Shown here piece by piece: positions 26,805 to 37,131 of a stretch of DNA of 64,000 bases; the stretch's first letter is position 1, and each line of letters opens with the position of its first letter. This stretch comes from Microthrixaceae bacterium (GTDB lineage Bacteria > Actinomycetota > Acidimicrobiia > Acidimicrobiales > Microtrichaceae): NCBI GenBank assembly GCA_023957975.1, contig JAMLGM010000011.1:1-64000 (forward strand), read 5' to 3'. Position numbers and translations under genes: made by a program. The notes below the pieces were generated by a model. The model worked only from the letters and a program-made list of their open reading frames with translations. It had not been told where the DNA came from and made no database searches.

Positions 26805-27647
26805 ATGCGGATTGGTTTGAGCTTTGCGAATCTGGGTCCCCTGGCGAGTGCTGAGGGTGCGGCGGCGCTCGGCGAGGCGTGCGACGCCCACGGCATCGAG
26901 TCGCTGTGGACCGTCGAGCACCCGGTGGTTCCGGCGAACTACGACTCCGAGTACCCCTATGACTCGTCGGGCAAGATGCCGATTCCCACCGAGTGGCCGT
27001 TTCCCGACCCGCTGGTGTGGCTGACTTGGGTGGCGGCCCATACCAAGAAGGTCCGCCTCGGCACCGGGGTGTTGATTCTGCCGTTGCGCAACCCGGTGGT
27101 TCTGGCCAAGGAGATCGCAACCCTCGATGCGATGTCGGGGGGTCGTGTCGAGTTGGGCATCGGTGTGGGGTGGCTCGAGGAGGAGTTCGCAGCGCTCGGT
27201 GTGCCCTTCGAGCGGCGAGGGGAGCGCACCGACGAGTACATCGAGGTGTTGCGGGCGTTGTGGTCGCCGGGGCCGACGAGCGCGGCGGGGCCGATCGTTC
27301 GTTTCGACGACATGGTGTCGAGCCCGGATCCGGTGCAGTCGAGCGTTCCGATCGTGGTCGGTGGCCACAGTCATGCTGCTGCACGTCGCGCCGGCCGTCT
27401 CGGCGACGGGTTCTTTCCCGGGCGTCAGGACGATCTGGCCGAGTTGGTGTCGACGATGCGCAAGACGGCGCGCGAGGCTGGCCGCGACCCCGACGACATC
27501 GAACTGACCTTCGCCGGCTCCAAGAGCGCCGAGAAGCGGCGTCAACTCGAGGACCTCGGGGCGAGTCGTCTCGTGTACGGCACCCCGATGGTGGGACCCG
27601 ACGAGATGAACGCGGCCCTCGAGCGTCTACTCGACGCCGTGACCTGA
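26805..27647 (+). CDS. LLM-class F420-dependent oxidoreductase
   Basis: A 280-aa luciferase-like TIM-barrel oxidoreductase. Recognisable blocks are GLSFANLGP, SLWTVEHPVVP, KKVRLGTGVLILPLRNPV, ATLDAMSGGRVELGIGVGW, VPFERRGERTDEYIEVLRAL and VPIVVGGHS, the arrangement of actinobacterial probable F420-dependent enzymes. The substrate is unknown. In mycobacteria a similar oxidoreductase gene lies beside sucCD; here it is immediately upstream of sucC on the same strand but separated by 180 nt, so it is probably a separate transcript. Confidence 0.88.
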   Translation: MRIGLSFANLGPLASAEGAAALGEACDAHGIESLWTVEHPVVPANYDSEYPYDSSGKMPIPTEWPFPDPLVWLTWVAAHTKKVRLGTGVLILPLRNPVVLAKEIATLDAMSGGRVELGIGVGWLEEEFAALGVPFERRGERTDEYIEVLRALWSPGPTSAAGPIVRFDDMVSSPDPVQSSVPIVVGGHSHAAARRAGRLGDGFFPGRQDDLAELVSTMRKTAREAGRDPDDIELTFAGSKSAEKRRQLEDLGASRLVYGTPMVGPDEMNAALERLLDAVT

Positions 27648-27826
27648 GCGAACGTTGCGCGCGTCGGGCGGCGGGTCGGCAGCGCAGGCCAGCAACTGCT
27701 CGGCGAAGCCCGGCGTTTCTGCCACTTGTCTTGAACATGTAAAGTCGACCGACGTGCCGGCGAACGAAACGCCGGTCTGCATGAGGCCGCATTCATACGG
27801 CGCACCGACGAGGTGGAGGACCAGGC

Positions 27827-28972
27827 GTGGACCTGTTCGAATATCAAGGCAAGCAGTTCTTTGCGAAGTTCGGCATTCCGGTGTCCGACGGCGCAGCGAC
27901 ACAGGACGTGGACGAAGCGGTTGCGATCGCCGATCGGGTCGGGTACCCGGTGGTGATCAAGGCCCAGGTTCACGTCGGCGGTCGCGGCAAGGCCGGCGGC
28001 GTGAAGCTGGCGAACAACGCCGATGAGGCTCGCGAGCATGCGGGCAACATCTTGGGGCTCGACATCAAGGGCCACATCGTGGGCACCATCTGGGTCGAGC
28101 ACGCATCCGACATCTCCGAGGAGTACTACGCGAGCTTCACCCTCGACCGTGGCGCCAAGAAGTACCTCGGCATGCTGTCGGCTGAGGGTGGTGTCGAGAT
28201 CGAGGCCGTCGCCGAGGAGAACCCCGACGCCATCGCCAAGATCTGGATCGATCCGGTCGACGGGCTCGACGAGGCGACCGCCCGCACCTGGGTCGAGGCC
28301 GCCAAGCTCAACCCGGCCGCCACCGACGGTGCGGTCGACATCTTGTTGAAGCTCTACAACGCCTACACCGAGGGCGACGCCGATCTCGCCGAGATCAACC
28401 CGCTCATCCTCAAGCCGACCGGTGAGGTCCACGCGCTCGACGCCAAGGTGACCCTCGACGGCAACGCCGTGTTCCGTCACCCGGAATACGAGGAATACGA
28501 CAAGACCCAGAACCGCGACGAGCGCGAGCAGGCCGCCCACGACAAGGGCCTGCAGTACGTCGGTCTCGACGGTTCGGTCGGCGTGATCGCCAACGGTGCG
28601 GGGCTTGCGATGTCGACCCTCGATGTCGTCAAGCAGGCCGGTGGCGAGGCGGCGAACTTCCTCGACATCGGCGGCGGCGCGAATGCCGACGTGATGGCCG
28701 GCGCGCTCGAGGTCATCAACAACGACCCCCGTGTGAAGTCGATCTTCATCAACATCTTCGGCGGCATCACCCGCGGCGAAGAGGTGGCGAACGGCATCAT
28801 CACCGCTCTCGGCCGCGTGCAGATCGACGCGCCGATCGTGATCCGTCTCGACGGCACGAACGCCGATGAGGGTCGCGAGATCCTCCAGCCGCATCTGAGC
28901 GACAAGTTGCAGATGGCGCCGACCATGTTGGGTGCAGCCGCGAAGGCTGTCGAGCTGGCCGCGGCCCGCTGA
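27827..28972 (+). CDS. sucC: Succinyl-CoA synthetase beta subunit (ADP-forming)
   Basis: A 381-aa ATP-grasp subunit that binds nucleotide and succinate in the TCA cycle and works as a complex with SucD. The N-terminus MDLFEYQGKQFFAKFGIPVS and the blocks VIKAQVHVGGRGKAGGVKLA, LAEINPLI, FLDIGGGA and INIFGGITRGEEVANGI are diagnostic, and the length is standard. GTG 27827 follows GGAGG (27815-27819). sucD starts 27 nt downstream with its own ribosome-binding site, so the two form an operon. Confidence 0.98.
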   Translation: MDLFEYQGKQFFAKFGIPVSDGAATQDVDEAVAIADRVGYPVVIKAQVHVGGRGKAGGVKLANNADEAREHAGNILGLDIKGHIVGTIWVEHASDISEEYYASFTLDRGAKKYLGMLSAEGGVEIEAVAEENPDAIAKIWIDPVDGLDEATARTWVEAAKLNPAATDGAVDILLKLYNAYTEGDADLAEINPLILKPTGEVHALDAKVTLDGNAVFRHPEYEEYDKTQNRDEREQAAHDKGLQYVGLDGSVGVIANGAGLAMSTLDVVKQAGGEAANFLDIGGGANADVMAGALEVINNDPRVKSIFINIFGGITRGEEVANGIITALGRVQIDAPIVIRLDGTNADEGREILQPHLSDKLQMAPTMLGAAAKAVELAAAR

Positions 28973-28999
28973 TCGAACGACCGTCAAGGAGACAGAACA

Positions 29000-29899
29000 A
29001 TGTCGATCTTCATCGATGAGAACACCAAGGTCGTCTATCAGGGCCTGACCGGAAGCCAGGGTCGTTACTACGGCCTGTTGAACCGTGATTACGGCACCCA
29101 GGTCGTGGCGGGCACCAGCCCTTCCAAGGCCGGCACCGACGTCGACGGCATCCCGATCTTCGCCACCGTCGCCGAAGCTGTCGAGGCCACCGGCGCCACC
29201 GCGTCGTGCATCTTCATCCCGGCTCCGGGCGTGAAGAACGCCGTGATCGAGGCCGCCGAGGCGGGCATCAAGTTCATCGTGGTCATCACCGAAGGCGTGC
29301 CGGCCCACGACGAGGCCTGGTTCTACAACAAGTTGCAGCGCGACTTCCCCGACGTGCAGTTGCTGGGCCCGAACTGCCCCGGCATCATCAGCCCCGGCAA
29401 GGCGAACATCGGCATCACCGCCGGTCACATCGCCAAGCCTGCGGTGGCGGGTGAGAAGAACGTCGGCATCGTGAGCCGCTCGGGCACCCTGACCTATCAG
29501 GCGCTCTACGAACTGCAGCAGCAGGGCATCGGCGTGACCACCTGTGTCGGCATCGGCGGCGACCCGGTTCCCGGCACGACCTTCATCGATTGCCTCAAGG
29601 CGTTCGAGGCCGACCCCGAAACCCACGCCATCATGATGATCGGCGAGATCGGTGGTTCGGCGGAGGAAGAGGCGGCGGAGTTCATCAAGACCAGCGTCAC
29701 CAAGCCGGTGTCGTCCTACATCGCGGGTGTGACCGCGCCGGCCGGCAAGAAGATGGGCCACGCCGGCGCCATCGTGTCGGGCAACGCGGGCACGGCTCAG
29801 GGCAAGATGGACGCCCTGCGCGCCGCCGGTGTGAAGGTCGGACTCAACCCGACCGAGGCCGGCGAGTTGATGGTGGAGATCATCAAGGGCCTCGGCTAA
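29000..29899 (+). CDS. sucD: Succinyl-CoA synthetase alpha subunit
   Basis: A 299-aa CoA-binding subunit that carries the phosphohistidine intermediate. TGSQGRYYG binds Co[13 protein letters not shown] and [15 protein letters not shown] are family blocks, and the active His is His254 in [12 protein letters not shown]. The start has AAGGAGA (28985-28991) 8 nt upstream. A possible terminator follows at 29958-30010. Confidence 0.98.
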   Translation: MSIFIDENTKVVYQGLTGSQGRYYGLLNRDYGTQVVAGTSPSKAGTDVDGIPIFATVAEAVEATGATASCIFIPAPGVKNAVIEAAEAGIKFIVVITEGVPAHDEAWFYNKLQRDFPDVQLLGPNCPGIISPGKANIGITAGHIAKPAVAGEKNVGIVSRSGTLTYQALYELQQQGIGVTTCVGIGGDPVPGTTFIDCLKAFEADPETHAIMMIGEIGGSAEEEAAEFIKTSVTKPVSSYIAGVTAPAGKKMGHAGAIVSGNAGTAQGKMDALRAAGVKVGLNPTEAGELMVEIIKGLG

Positions 29900-29957
29900 G
29901 CCAAGGGCCGCTGCTGGTGCCGACCCTGCTGGCCCCGCCGCTGGTTACAGGCCTCGA

Positions 29958-30010
29958 AACCCGCCGCTCCTGGTGCATCCTTGCCCGGGACGCGGCGGGT
30001 TCGGCGTTTT
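29958..30010 (+). terminator. Possible terminator after sucCD
   Basis: AACCCGCCGC (29958-29967) pairs with GCGGCGGGTT (29992-30001) across a 24-nt loop, with TTTT at 30007-30010. The long loop makes it a moderate call. Confidence 0.5.
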
Positions 30011-30089
30011 CAAGCCTCGTGAGGGAAGCGACGCTCCGCCAACCCGAACAAGATCCGTGCGACTTCCCGTTGTAACTCAGTGAGCCCGC

Positions 30090-30620
30090 TCATGATGCCG
30101 CTTGTTTGATCGGCTCGTGAGCGTGTTGCGTGACGAGGCCATTCCAAGCGGCTCGTAGTTCGCGTGGAAGCACGAGATCGGTCCATGCTTCACAGAGTAA
30201 GACGCCGTCGATGGTTTGTTCGATGTCGGCAGGCGTCCCTTCGCGGAGGAGGATTTCGTAGATTCGAAGGCGTTCGGCGCGCAGCGCGAGGTTGAAGCTC
30301 CGCGGTGGCCCGCTCCACCACAGGTGGGTGCCGGGGTTGAATCGTCGAAGTGCCAGATGCGGTGCGAGTCGCCACAACCGCGAGGGCACTGCGTATGGGC
30401 GACGACCTTCCGTCCATGTCCACGCGACTGGCGGCTCGACGATGAGTTCTGCGCCCGTCGCTTCCAGTAATTCGACAGCGCTGTGAAAGAGCGGCTCGCG
30501 GCGGCCGGACTCGTACGCGGTGATGTTCGGGCGGGCGACGCCAGATCGTTTCGAAAGCTCCGACTGGGTGAGCCCGCTCGCCCGTCTGGCTGAACCCAAT
30601 GTGGAGGCGAACTTGGTCAC
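30090..30620 (-). CDS. XRE-type helix-turn-helix regulator
   Basis: A 176-aa protein. Residues about 5-55 form an HTH_3 domain (LGSARRASGLTQSELSKRSG followed by VARPNITAYESGRREP). The rest is a helical domain with an aromatic patch (GTHLWWSGPPRSFNLALR) and a region resembling toxin-antitoxin partners that carry an N-terminal HTH. No toxin gene is evident next to it. The start is GTG at 30620 with no Shine-Dalgarno, and a strong palindrome overlaps the start codon and the presumed -10 box, so it probably represses itself. It runs opposite to sucD and icd and may be a later insertion. Confidence 0.78.
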   Translation of the reverse strand: MTKFASTLGSARRASGLTQSELSKRSGVARPNITAYESGRREPLFHSAVELLEATGAELIVEPPVAWTWTEGRRPYAVPSRLWRLAPHLALRRFNPGTHLWWSGPPRSFNLALRAERLRIYEILLREGTPADIEQTIDGVLLCEAWTDLVLPRELRAAWNGLVTQHAHEPIKQAAS

Positions 30621-30649
30621 GGTATGTATCGTAGTCGATACGTACCGTG
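30618..30649. promoter_or_regulatory. Probable autoregulatory operator of the HTH gene
   Basis: CACGGTATGTATCG (30618-30631) and CGATACGTACCGTG (30636-30649) form an inverted repeat matching in 13 of 14 positions around TAGT. On the minus strand it contains TACGAT, a -10-like box 7 nt before the GTG, so a bound regulator would block both promoter and start. Confidence 0.7.
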
Positions 30650-30892
30650 ATCGGGCGTGGTCCAGCGGAAGACGAGTCGGATCTGTCGAAGTCGCCCTGC
30701 TTCAACGGCACTGGAGACAAAGCCCGCCAATACAAGGCCCGTTGCCGATGTGGCTTCGCCGTGTTTGCCCTTGTGAGCCGGCCACAGGAGGTCGGCGCCC
30801 CTGCCCGCCCCTGCCCGCAGGGGTTGGTGGTGTTTGTCGGGTCGATCTAGCGACTCGCCGGCGGTGTTCGAAAGCGGGTCGGCGTCGGGCGG

Positions 30893-33127
<2,235 letters not shown>

Positions 33128-33207
33128 GTCGTTCGCCGCTCGCTCGCCGCACAGACGGCCGGCGGCAATGGGTCAAGTGGACCCTGTTCGCTGTCGGTGG
33201 TCGCCCA

Positions 33208-33213
33208 TACAGT
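33208..33213 (+). promoter_or_regulatory. Leaderless -10 box (TACAGT)
   Basis: TACAGT ends 8 nt before the ATG at 33222, and no ribosome-binding site is seen between. Confidence 0.4.
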
Positions 33214-33221
33214 TCGACATC

Positions 33222-34259
33222 ATGTTGAGCGTCCGTTCCGTCTTCGATGCGGCATCGTGTCGCCCCCTCGGCGTGGTCCGGTGGGGTGAGGCGGTGGGCC
33301 TCGATCGCCCGGGGGTCTACGTCGTCGCGTCGAGTGCGGAACTCGACGAGGCCGGGCCCGAGGCGCCGTGGCTGTCGCAATCGGCGGTCGAGGCATTGTT
33401 GGCGAGCCGGCCCGACCTCGCCCTCGATGGAACACACCCCACGGCGGAACAACTCGGTTGGCGTCTGTGGACCATGGGAGTTCCGGGGGCGGCGGTGTTC
33501 TACATCGGGGCGGCGGATCGTTCGGTGGCCAAGCGGGTCGACGAGATGTACCGAACCCCGGTCGGCGCCGACAAACCCCACCCCGACGGCTGGCCGCTGA
33601 AACTGCTGGCGAACCTCGACGAGATGTACGTGTGGTTCGCAGCGGCGAACGACCCGCGGGCGACGGCTTCCGCGATGCTCGACGCGTTCGTCGTCGGCAC
33701 CCGAACGGTTTCGCTCGATCAGCATTGCGACCCGTTCGTCCCCATCCCGTATGGGAACAGCCGCGGCGGCGGGGGTCAGGTGAAACGACACGGCATCTCC
33801 ATCGCCAGCGCCCGTGCCGGGTCGACAGAAGGCAAGGTGATCCGGGGCGAGTCGGCGACGGTCGAGTTGCCGTCGTTTCAGGGAATGCTGGCCGTCGCAG
33901 CGCCGGTGGCTCACGAGGAGCCGGCGGTCAGCCATCACCCGTTGCACCCGGCCGAGGACGATCAGCGGGTGGGTCTCGTCGCGCATGGCCACGCGGAGGC
34001 GCTGACCGCGGCCGATCTCACCAGCGGGGTCGTGCGAATCGTCAACGCCGCCCATGAGGTGTTTCACCACACGCCGTTGAATGTGCGGGTGTCGTTGCGC
34101 GGCGTCGATCTCGGCCTGGTGCGTTGGGAGCCCCGGCTGTCGACCGATGGCCGCCTGGCCGGTTCGCTGCAGATCGGCCGCCGCGCACTGGCCCGGGTGA
34201 TGCGGGTGGGTGAGGCGCTCGAGGTGCGCGTCGACAACTCGGTGATCGTGCTCGAGTAG
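33222..34259 (+). CDS. Unknown protein with a GIY-YIG-like N-terminal region
   Basis: A 345-aa soluble protein. The N-terminal half contains [10 protein letters not shown] and, about 60 residues later, [19 protein letters not shown], which resemble the GVY and YIG strands of GIY-YIG nucleases; the spacing is much longer than the usual ten or so residues. The C-terminal half (from about 180) contains two His-rich stretches ([15 protein letters not shown] and VFHHTPLN) and a beta-rich end. No catalytic Glu can be assigned with certainty. It may be a nuclease-related accessory protein; the resemblance is inference. It follows icd by 94 nt and is followed by a family 2 palindrome. Confidence 0.5.
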   Translation: MLSVRSVFDAASCRPLGVVRWGEAVGLDRPGVYVVASSAELDEAGPEAPWLSQSAVEALLASRPDLALDGTHPTAEQLGWRLWTMGVPGAAVFYIGAADRSVAKRVDEMYRTPVGADKPHPDGWPLKLLANLDEMYVWFAAANDPRATASAMLDAFVVGTRTVSLDQHCDPFVPIPYGNSRGGGGQVKRHGISIASARAGSTEGKVIRGESATVELPSFQGMLAVAAPVAHEEPAVSHHPLHPAEDDQRVGLVAHGHAEALTAADLTSGVVRIVNAAHEVFHHTPLNVRVSLRGVDLGLVRWEPRLSTDGRLAGSLQIGRRALARVMRVGEALEVRVDNSVIVLE

Positions 34260-34288
34260 AGCGCTCGCCGCCCGCTCGGCCTCCTCGC

Positions 34289-34343
34289 CGCGAACTTTCT
34301 GCCAAATGCGACATCACGTGTCACTTTCGGCAGAAAGTTCGCG
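34289..34343. repeat. Family 2 palindromic repeat, copy A
   Basis: A 55-bp palindrome with perfect 15-bp outer arms (CGCGAACTTTCTGCC with GGCAGAAAGTTCGCG) and a partly paired interior containing ACATCACGTGT. It is preceded by GCTCGCCGC-type low-complexity sequence and followed by tandem copies of its right arm. Confidence 0.9.
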
Positions 34344-34399
34344 CACGGCCGGCAGAAAGTTTGAGCACTTCCGGCAGAAAGTTCGCGCACGGCCGGCAG
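34328..34399. repeat. 22-bp tandem repeat grown from the right arm of the palindrome
   Basis: Units start at 34328, 34350 and 34372, with a partial fourth at 34394. Units 1 and 3 read CGGCAGAAAGTTCGCGCACG plus GC; unit 2 diverges in its second half. The array runs to 12 nt from the stop of the AAA ATPase gene. Confidence 0.85.
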
Positions 34400-34410
34400 G
34401 CGAGCGACTT

Positions 34411-35871
34411 TCAGTGCGCGAGAGCGGCGGCGACGTCGACGAGCGTGACGCGCTGGTCTCGGTCGGCCGCAGCTCGCAGTGACGCGGAGTACCCGGCGCG
34501 CGCGAACAGCAGGACTTCGAGGTCGCGGTCGAGGGTGAATCCGGCGGCCTCGAGTGCTGGAAGCTTGTACTCGTACAGGTCGCGCAGGATCGTCGCATCG
34601 AGTTTCCTCGTGCGCCACTTCGCTTCCCCCACGATGCTGACGCGTCTGCCCTGGCGGATCCCGACGATGTCGATCTCTTCGGTGTGACGTCCGGCGGAGG
34701 TGTGCCCGTGCTTCGTTGCCGCTCCCCACCATGAACCGACGGTGGGTGACTTCGTGCCTCGGTGGGTGCGGGTCCATCGTTGGCACCATCGTTCGAACTC
34801 GCCGGCGACGTGGTCGTGGAGCTGTTCGGAAATGATCGCATCGAAGAGGTCGTTTCCACTCAGGCCGTTTTCAAGTTCGTCCTGGTACGGAAAGACGAAA
34901 CGAAACCAGAAGCGGAAGAACGGATCGAGGAGGTGCCAGTGTCCACCGCGCGCGCTCAGCCGGGCGCCGATGGGGAGTCGGCGGTCGACAATTCCGAGGT
35001 CGCTGAGGACGTTGAGATACTTCGAGAGCGAGGTTGCGGGCACACGCGTCGACTGGGCGATTTCGTTGAGCTCCTTGTCGCCTGTCGCGAGCGATTCGAG
35101 GATCGCGAAGTGCAGCCGTGGTTCTCCCAGTTCCTGTTCCAGCACGGTTCGTGCTTCGTCCCACAGCGCAGCGTTGTGGTTCAGCACCTGGTGGGCCAGT
35201 GCAGAGCGCAGGCTTCGATCTGCGCCGAGCGTGGTGAGGTAACGGGGCATCCCGCCGGTGATGGCGAATCGCTCGAATCGGCTGATGGGGTCGAGTTCGG
35301 TGAGAAACAGCGATGCCTCGGCGAATGCGAGCGGGCGGAGGTGCAGCGGGGCGAATCGTCCGAACAGCGGGTTGCGTTCGGTCTGCATCGCTTCCATCTG
35401 TTTGATCGCCGAGCCGCACAGGATCAGCTTGAGTTGTGACCGGTCGCGTTCGTGTTCGATGACCGCCTGAACCGCGGTGAGCGCTCGGTCGGTTGCCTGC
35501 TCGCCCGAGGGGAGGAGCCACGGGAATTCGTCGATGACGACGAGGACGCGTTCGTCGCGTGCGATCCGGTACAGAGTGGAGAACAGCGACGCGAGATCGG
35601 GCAACTCCGGTACCACGCCGAGGATCGCTTCGAGGGCTCGGGCAAAGGTTGCGAGCTGCGCTCCGGGGGCGACCTTGTGCGCAACGAGCAGGATCGCTGG
35701 CTTGCCGTGGGCGAATCGTCGGAAAAGCCACGATTTGCCGACACGGCGCCGGCCGAAGAGGTTGATCGGCAACGCGTCGTCGTCGTTCCACCATGACTCG
35801 AGGCGAGCAAGCTCATCGACGCGGTCGATGAAGCGGTCGATCATCGGGAATTCGAACGTCGGGACCGTCAT
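34411..35871 (-). CDS. AAA ATPase with C-terminal DUF234-type nuclease-like domain
   Basis: A 486-aa protein of the archaeal-type ATPase/DUF234 group. The ATPase domain has Walker A FGRRRVGKSWLFRRF, Walker B VLVVIDEFPWLL and sensor-like LILCGSAIKQM. A winged-helix region (ATSLSKYLNVLSDLGIVDRR) leads to a C-terminal domain with EEIDIVG and SIVGEAKWR, a D...ExK pattern of PD-(D/E)xK nucleases. The cellular role of this family is unknown; it is common in accessory regions. It lies 24 nt downstream of the AbiEi/DUF559-like gene in the same direction, and the pair is bracketed by family 2 palindromes. TATATT lies 6 nt before its ATG, so it may also have its own leaderless promoter. Confidence 0.88.
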   Translation of the reverse strand: MTVPTFEFPMIDRFIDRVDELARLESWWNDDDALPINLFGRRRVGKSWLFRRFAHGKPAILLVAHKVAPGAQLATFARALEAILGVVPELPDLASLFSTLYRIARDERVLVVIDEFPWLLPSGEQATDRALTAVQAVIEHERDRSQLKLILCGSAIKQMEAMQTERNPLFGRFAPLHLRPLAFAEASLFLTELDPISRFERFAITGGMPRYLTTLGADRSLRSALAHQVLNHNAALWDEARTVLEQELGEPRLHFAILESLATGDKELNEIAQSTRVPATSLSKYLNVLSDLGIVDRRLPIGARLSARGGHWHLLDPFFRFWFRFVFPYQDELENGLSGNDLFDAIISEQLHDHVAGEFERWCQRWTRTHRGTKSPTVGSWWGAATKHGHTSAGRHTEEIDIVGIRQGRRVSIVGEAKWRTRKLDATILRDLYEYKLPALEAAGFTLDRDLEVLLFARAGYSASLRAAADRDQRVTLVDVAAALAH

Positions 35872-35877
35872 AGATCT

Positions 35878-35912
35878 AATATACGAGATGGTAGATTACC
35901 GGTTGGTATATT
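35878..35912. promoter_or_regulatory. AT-rich inverted repeat before the DUF234 ATPase gene
   Basis: AATATAC (35878-35884) and GTATATT (35906-35912) form an inverted repeat that spans the stop codon of the upstream gene. The left half supplies a TATATT -10 box on the minus strand. It is a candidate operator. Confidence 0.4.
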
Positions 35913-36840
35913 GATGTGTTCGAGTGGCTGTACGTTGCCTCAGCACGGTGCTCAACACCTGCGCGACCCGCTGAGGCTCGTCGACGACTTGGCGCCACGT
36001 GAACCGCAGCGTCTCGTAGCCGTGCACCGACGCTTCCTGGTCGCGTCGGCGGTCGCGGTCGAAGGCCTCGTCGCGGGCGTGGAAGCGGCGGCCGTCGAGC
36101 TCGACGACGACCCGTTCGTCGACGAACGCGAAGTCGACCCGGCCGCGCTCGTTCGCCATCCACGGCATCGTCACCTGCCGGTTCGGTTGAGTGAGGCCGA
36201 GCCCGTCGACCAGGACGCTGAAGCGCCGCTCGAGTTCGGATTCCGTCGGCGGCTTGGAATCCAAGGCCGCCAGCGCTGCCCGCATGTTCCGGGTGCCGGG
36301 CCGTCCTTGGCCGGCAAGTCGCTCGAACGTGGCGTAGAGCCGATCGAAGGTCGTGCGTCGTTCGACGAGTTGCCCCTCGATGATCGATCGCAACGCCGCC
36401 GGCCCGAGGATTGCGGCGAGGTCGAACAGGGTTCGTTCGAGCGTGGTGACGACGAGACCAGATCGCCGCGTGATGTCCGCAGGCGTGAGCACGGTCTTTT
36501 TGATGCGAGCCCCGGGGCATCGGGTGCGTCCTCCGGGTGGCGTGATCACGTCGATGATCTGGTCGCCGCCAGGGCAGTCGATGCCGTGCACCCGGGCCGT
36601 GCTGCGCCCTGCGATGACCGCGTCGGGCATCACTGAGGCGATCGCGAACGCCCGGGTCCAGAACGTCTCGGGCACGCCCACGAGTACGAGCGCGCCACAC
36701 TCCATTCGCCGCCAGATTCCGCGCTCGATCCGGTGTCGCTGCTGGCGTGGGGTCAGCCCGACCTGTTCGATCACCGCCGGCATGACGACCCCATGGGTTC
36801 GTTCCACCGACGCCAACAACTCGGCTTCATCCATCGCCAT
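35896..36840 (-). CDS. AbiEi-like wHTH protein with DUF559 (Vsr-like) endonuclease domain
   Basis: A 314-aa protein. The N-terminal part (QVGLTPRQQRHRIERGIWRR and so on) resembles the AbiEi-type winged-helix and antitoxin-like domain common in actinobacteria. The C-terminal part carries RVDFAFVDERVVVELDGRRF and DRDRRRDQEASVHGYETLRF, the DUF559 motif D...E-x-D/G-x(2)-(F/H) related to very-short-patch repair endonucleases. ATG 36840 has AAGGGAC 8 nt upstream. The function is unknown; such proteins often occur in defence or mobile regions. It precedes the DUF234 ATPase gene and is probably co-transcribed. 14- and 13-bp tandem duplications lie upstream (about 36885-36945). Confidence 0.75.
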   Translation of the reverse strand: MAMDEAELLASVERTHGVVMPAVIEQVGLTPRQQRHRIERGIWRRMECGALVLVGVPETFWTRAFAIASVMPDAVIAGRSTARVHGIDCPGGDQIIDVITPPGGRTRCPGARIKKTVLTPADITRRSGLVVTTLERTLFDLAAILGPAALRSIIEGQLVERRTTFDRLYATFERLAGQGRPGTRNMRAALAALDSKPPTESELERRFSVLVDGLGLTQPNRQVTMPWMANERGRVDFAFVDERVVVELDGRRFHARDEAFDRDRRRDQEASVHGYETLRFTWRQVVDEPQRVAQVLSTVLRQRTATRTHQYTNR

Positions 36841-36976
36841 CGCGTTGTCCCTTCATCGTGGAGATGTCGGGAAGCGCTGCGCGGCCTCCGATGCGCGGCC
36901 TCCGATGCGTGGCGTCAGTGTGCGGCGTCAGTGTACGGCGTCGGGGGCGGACGGTGCGACGCGAATCTGTGCGGGT

Positions 36977-37031
36977 CGCGAACTTTGTGCCAAAAGCGAC
37001 ACGTGGTGTCACTTCCGGCACAAAGTTCGCG
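36977..37031. repeat. Family 2 palindromic repeat, copy B
   Basis: A 55-bp palindrome with 15-bp arms CGCGAACTTTGTGCC and GGCACAAAGTTCGCG, centred near 37004, with GACACGTGGTGTC inside. The C-to-G change of the arm (TGTGCC instead of TCTGCC) is compensated on the other arm, so base pairing is conserved. Confidence 0.9.
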
Positions 37032-37034
37032 GCA

Positions 37035-37116
37035 GGTCGCGCAGGCGGGGCGCGGCAGGCGCGGGGCGGGCGGGGCAGGCGGGGCGGACGGGGCAGGCGG
37101 GGCAGGCGCGGGGCGG
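37035..37116 (+). repeat. G-rich GGGGCAGGC-type low-complexity repeat
   Basis: Around ten runs of three or four G on the plus strand, in irregular GGGGCAGGC/GGGGCGG units, end 4 nt before a TAGCCT promoter. The non-template strand could form G-quadruplexes. Confidence 0.65.
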
Positions 37117-37119
37117 AAC

Positions 37120-37125
37120 TAGCCT
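37120..37125 (+). promoter_or_regulatory. Leaderless -10 box (TAGCCT)
   Basis: TAGCCT ends 6 nt before the GTG at 37132, the same arrangement as for icd and purN. Confidence 0.55.
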
Positions 37126-37131
37126 GCGCTC

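Noticed and set aside
30647..30850. A 67-codon plus-strand frame and a 113-codon minus-strand frame before icd
   Set aside because: Neither has a ribosome-binding site or recognisable features, and both overlap promoter or operator elements.
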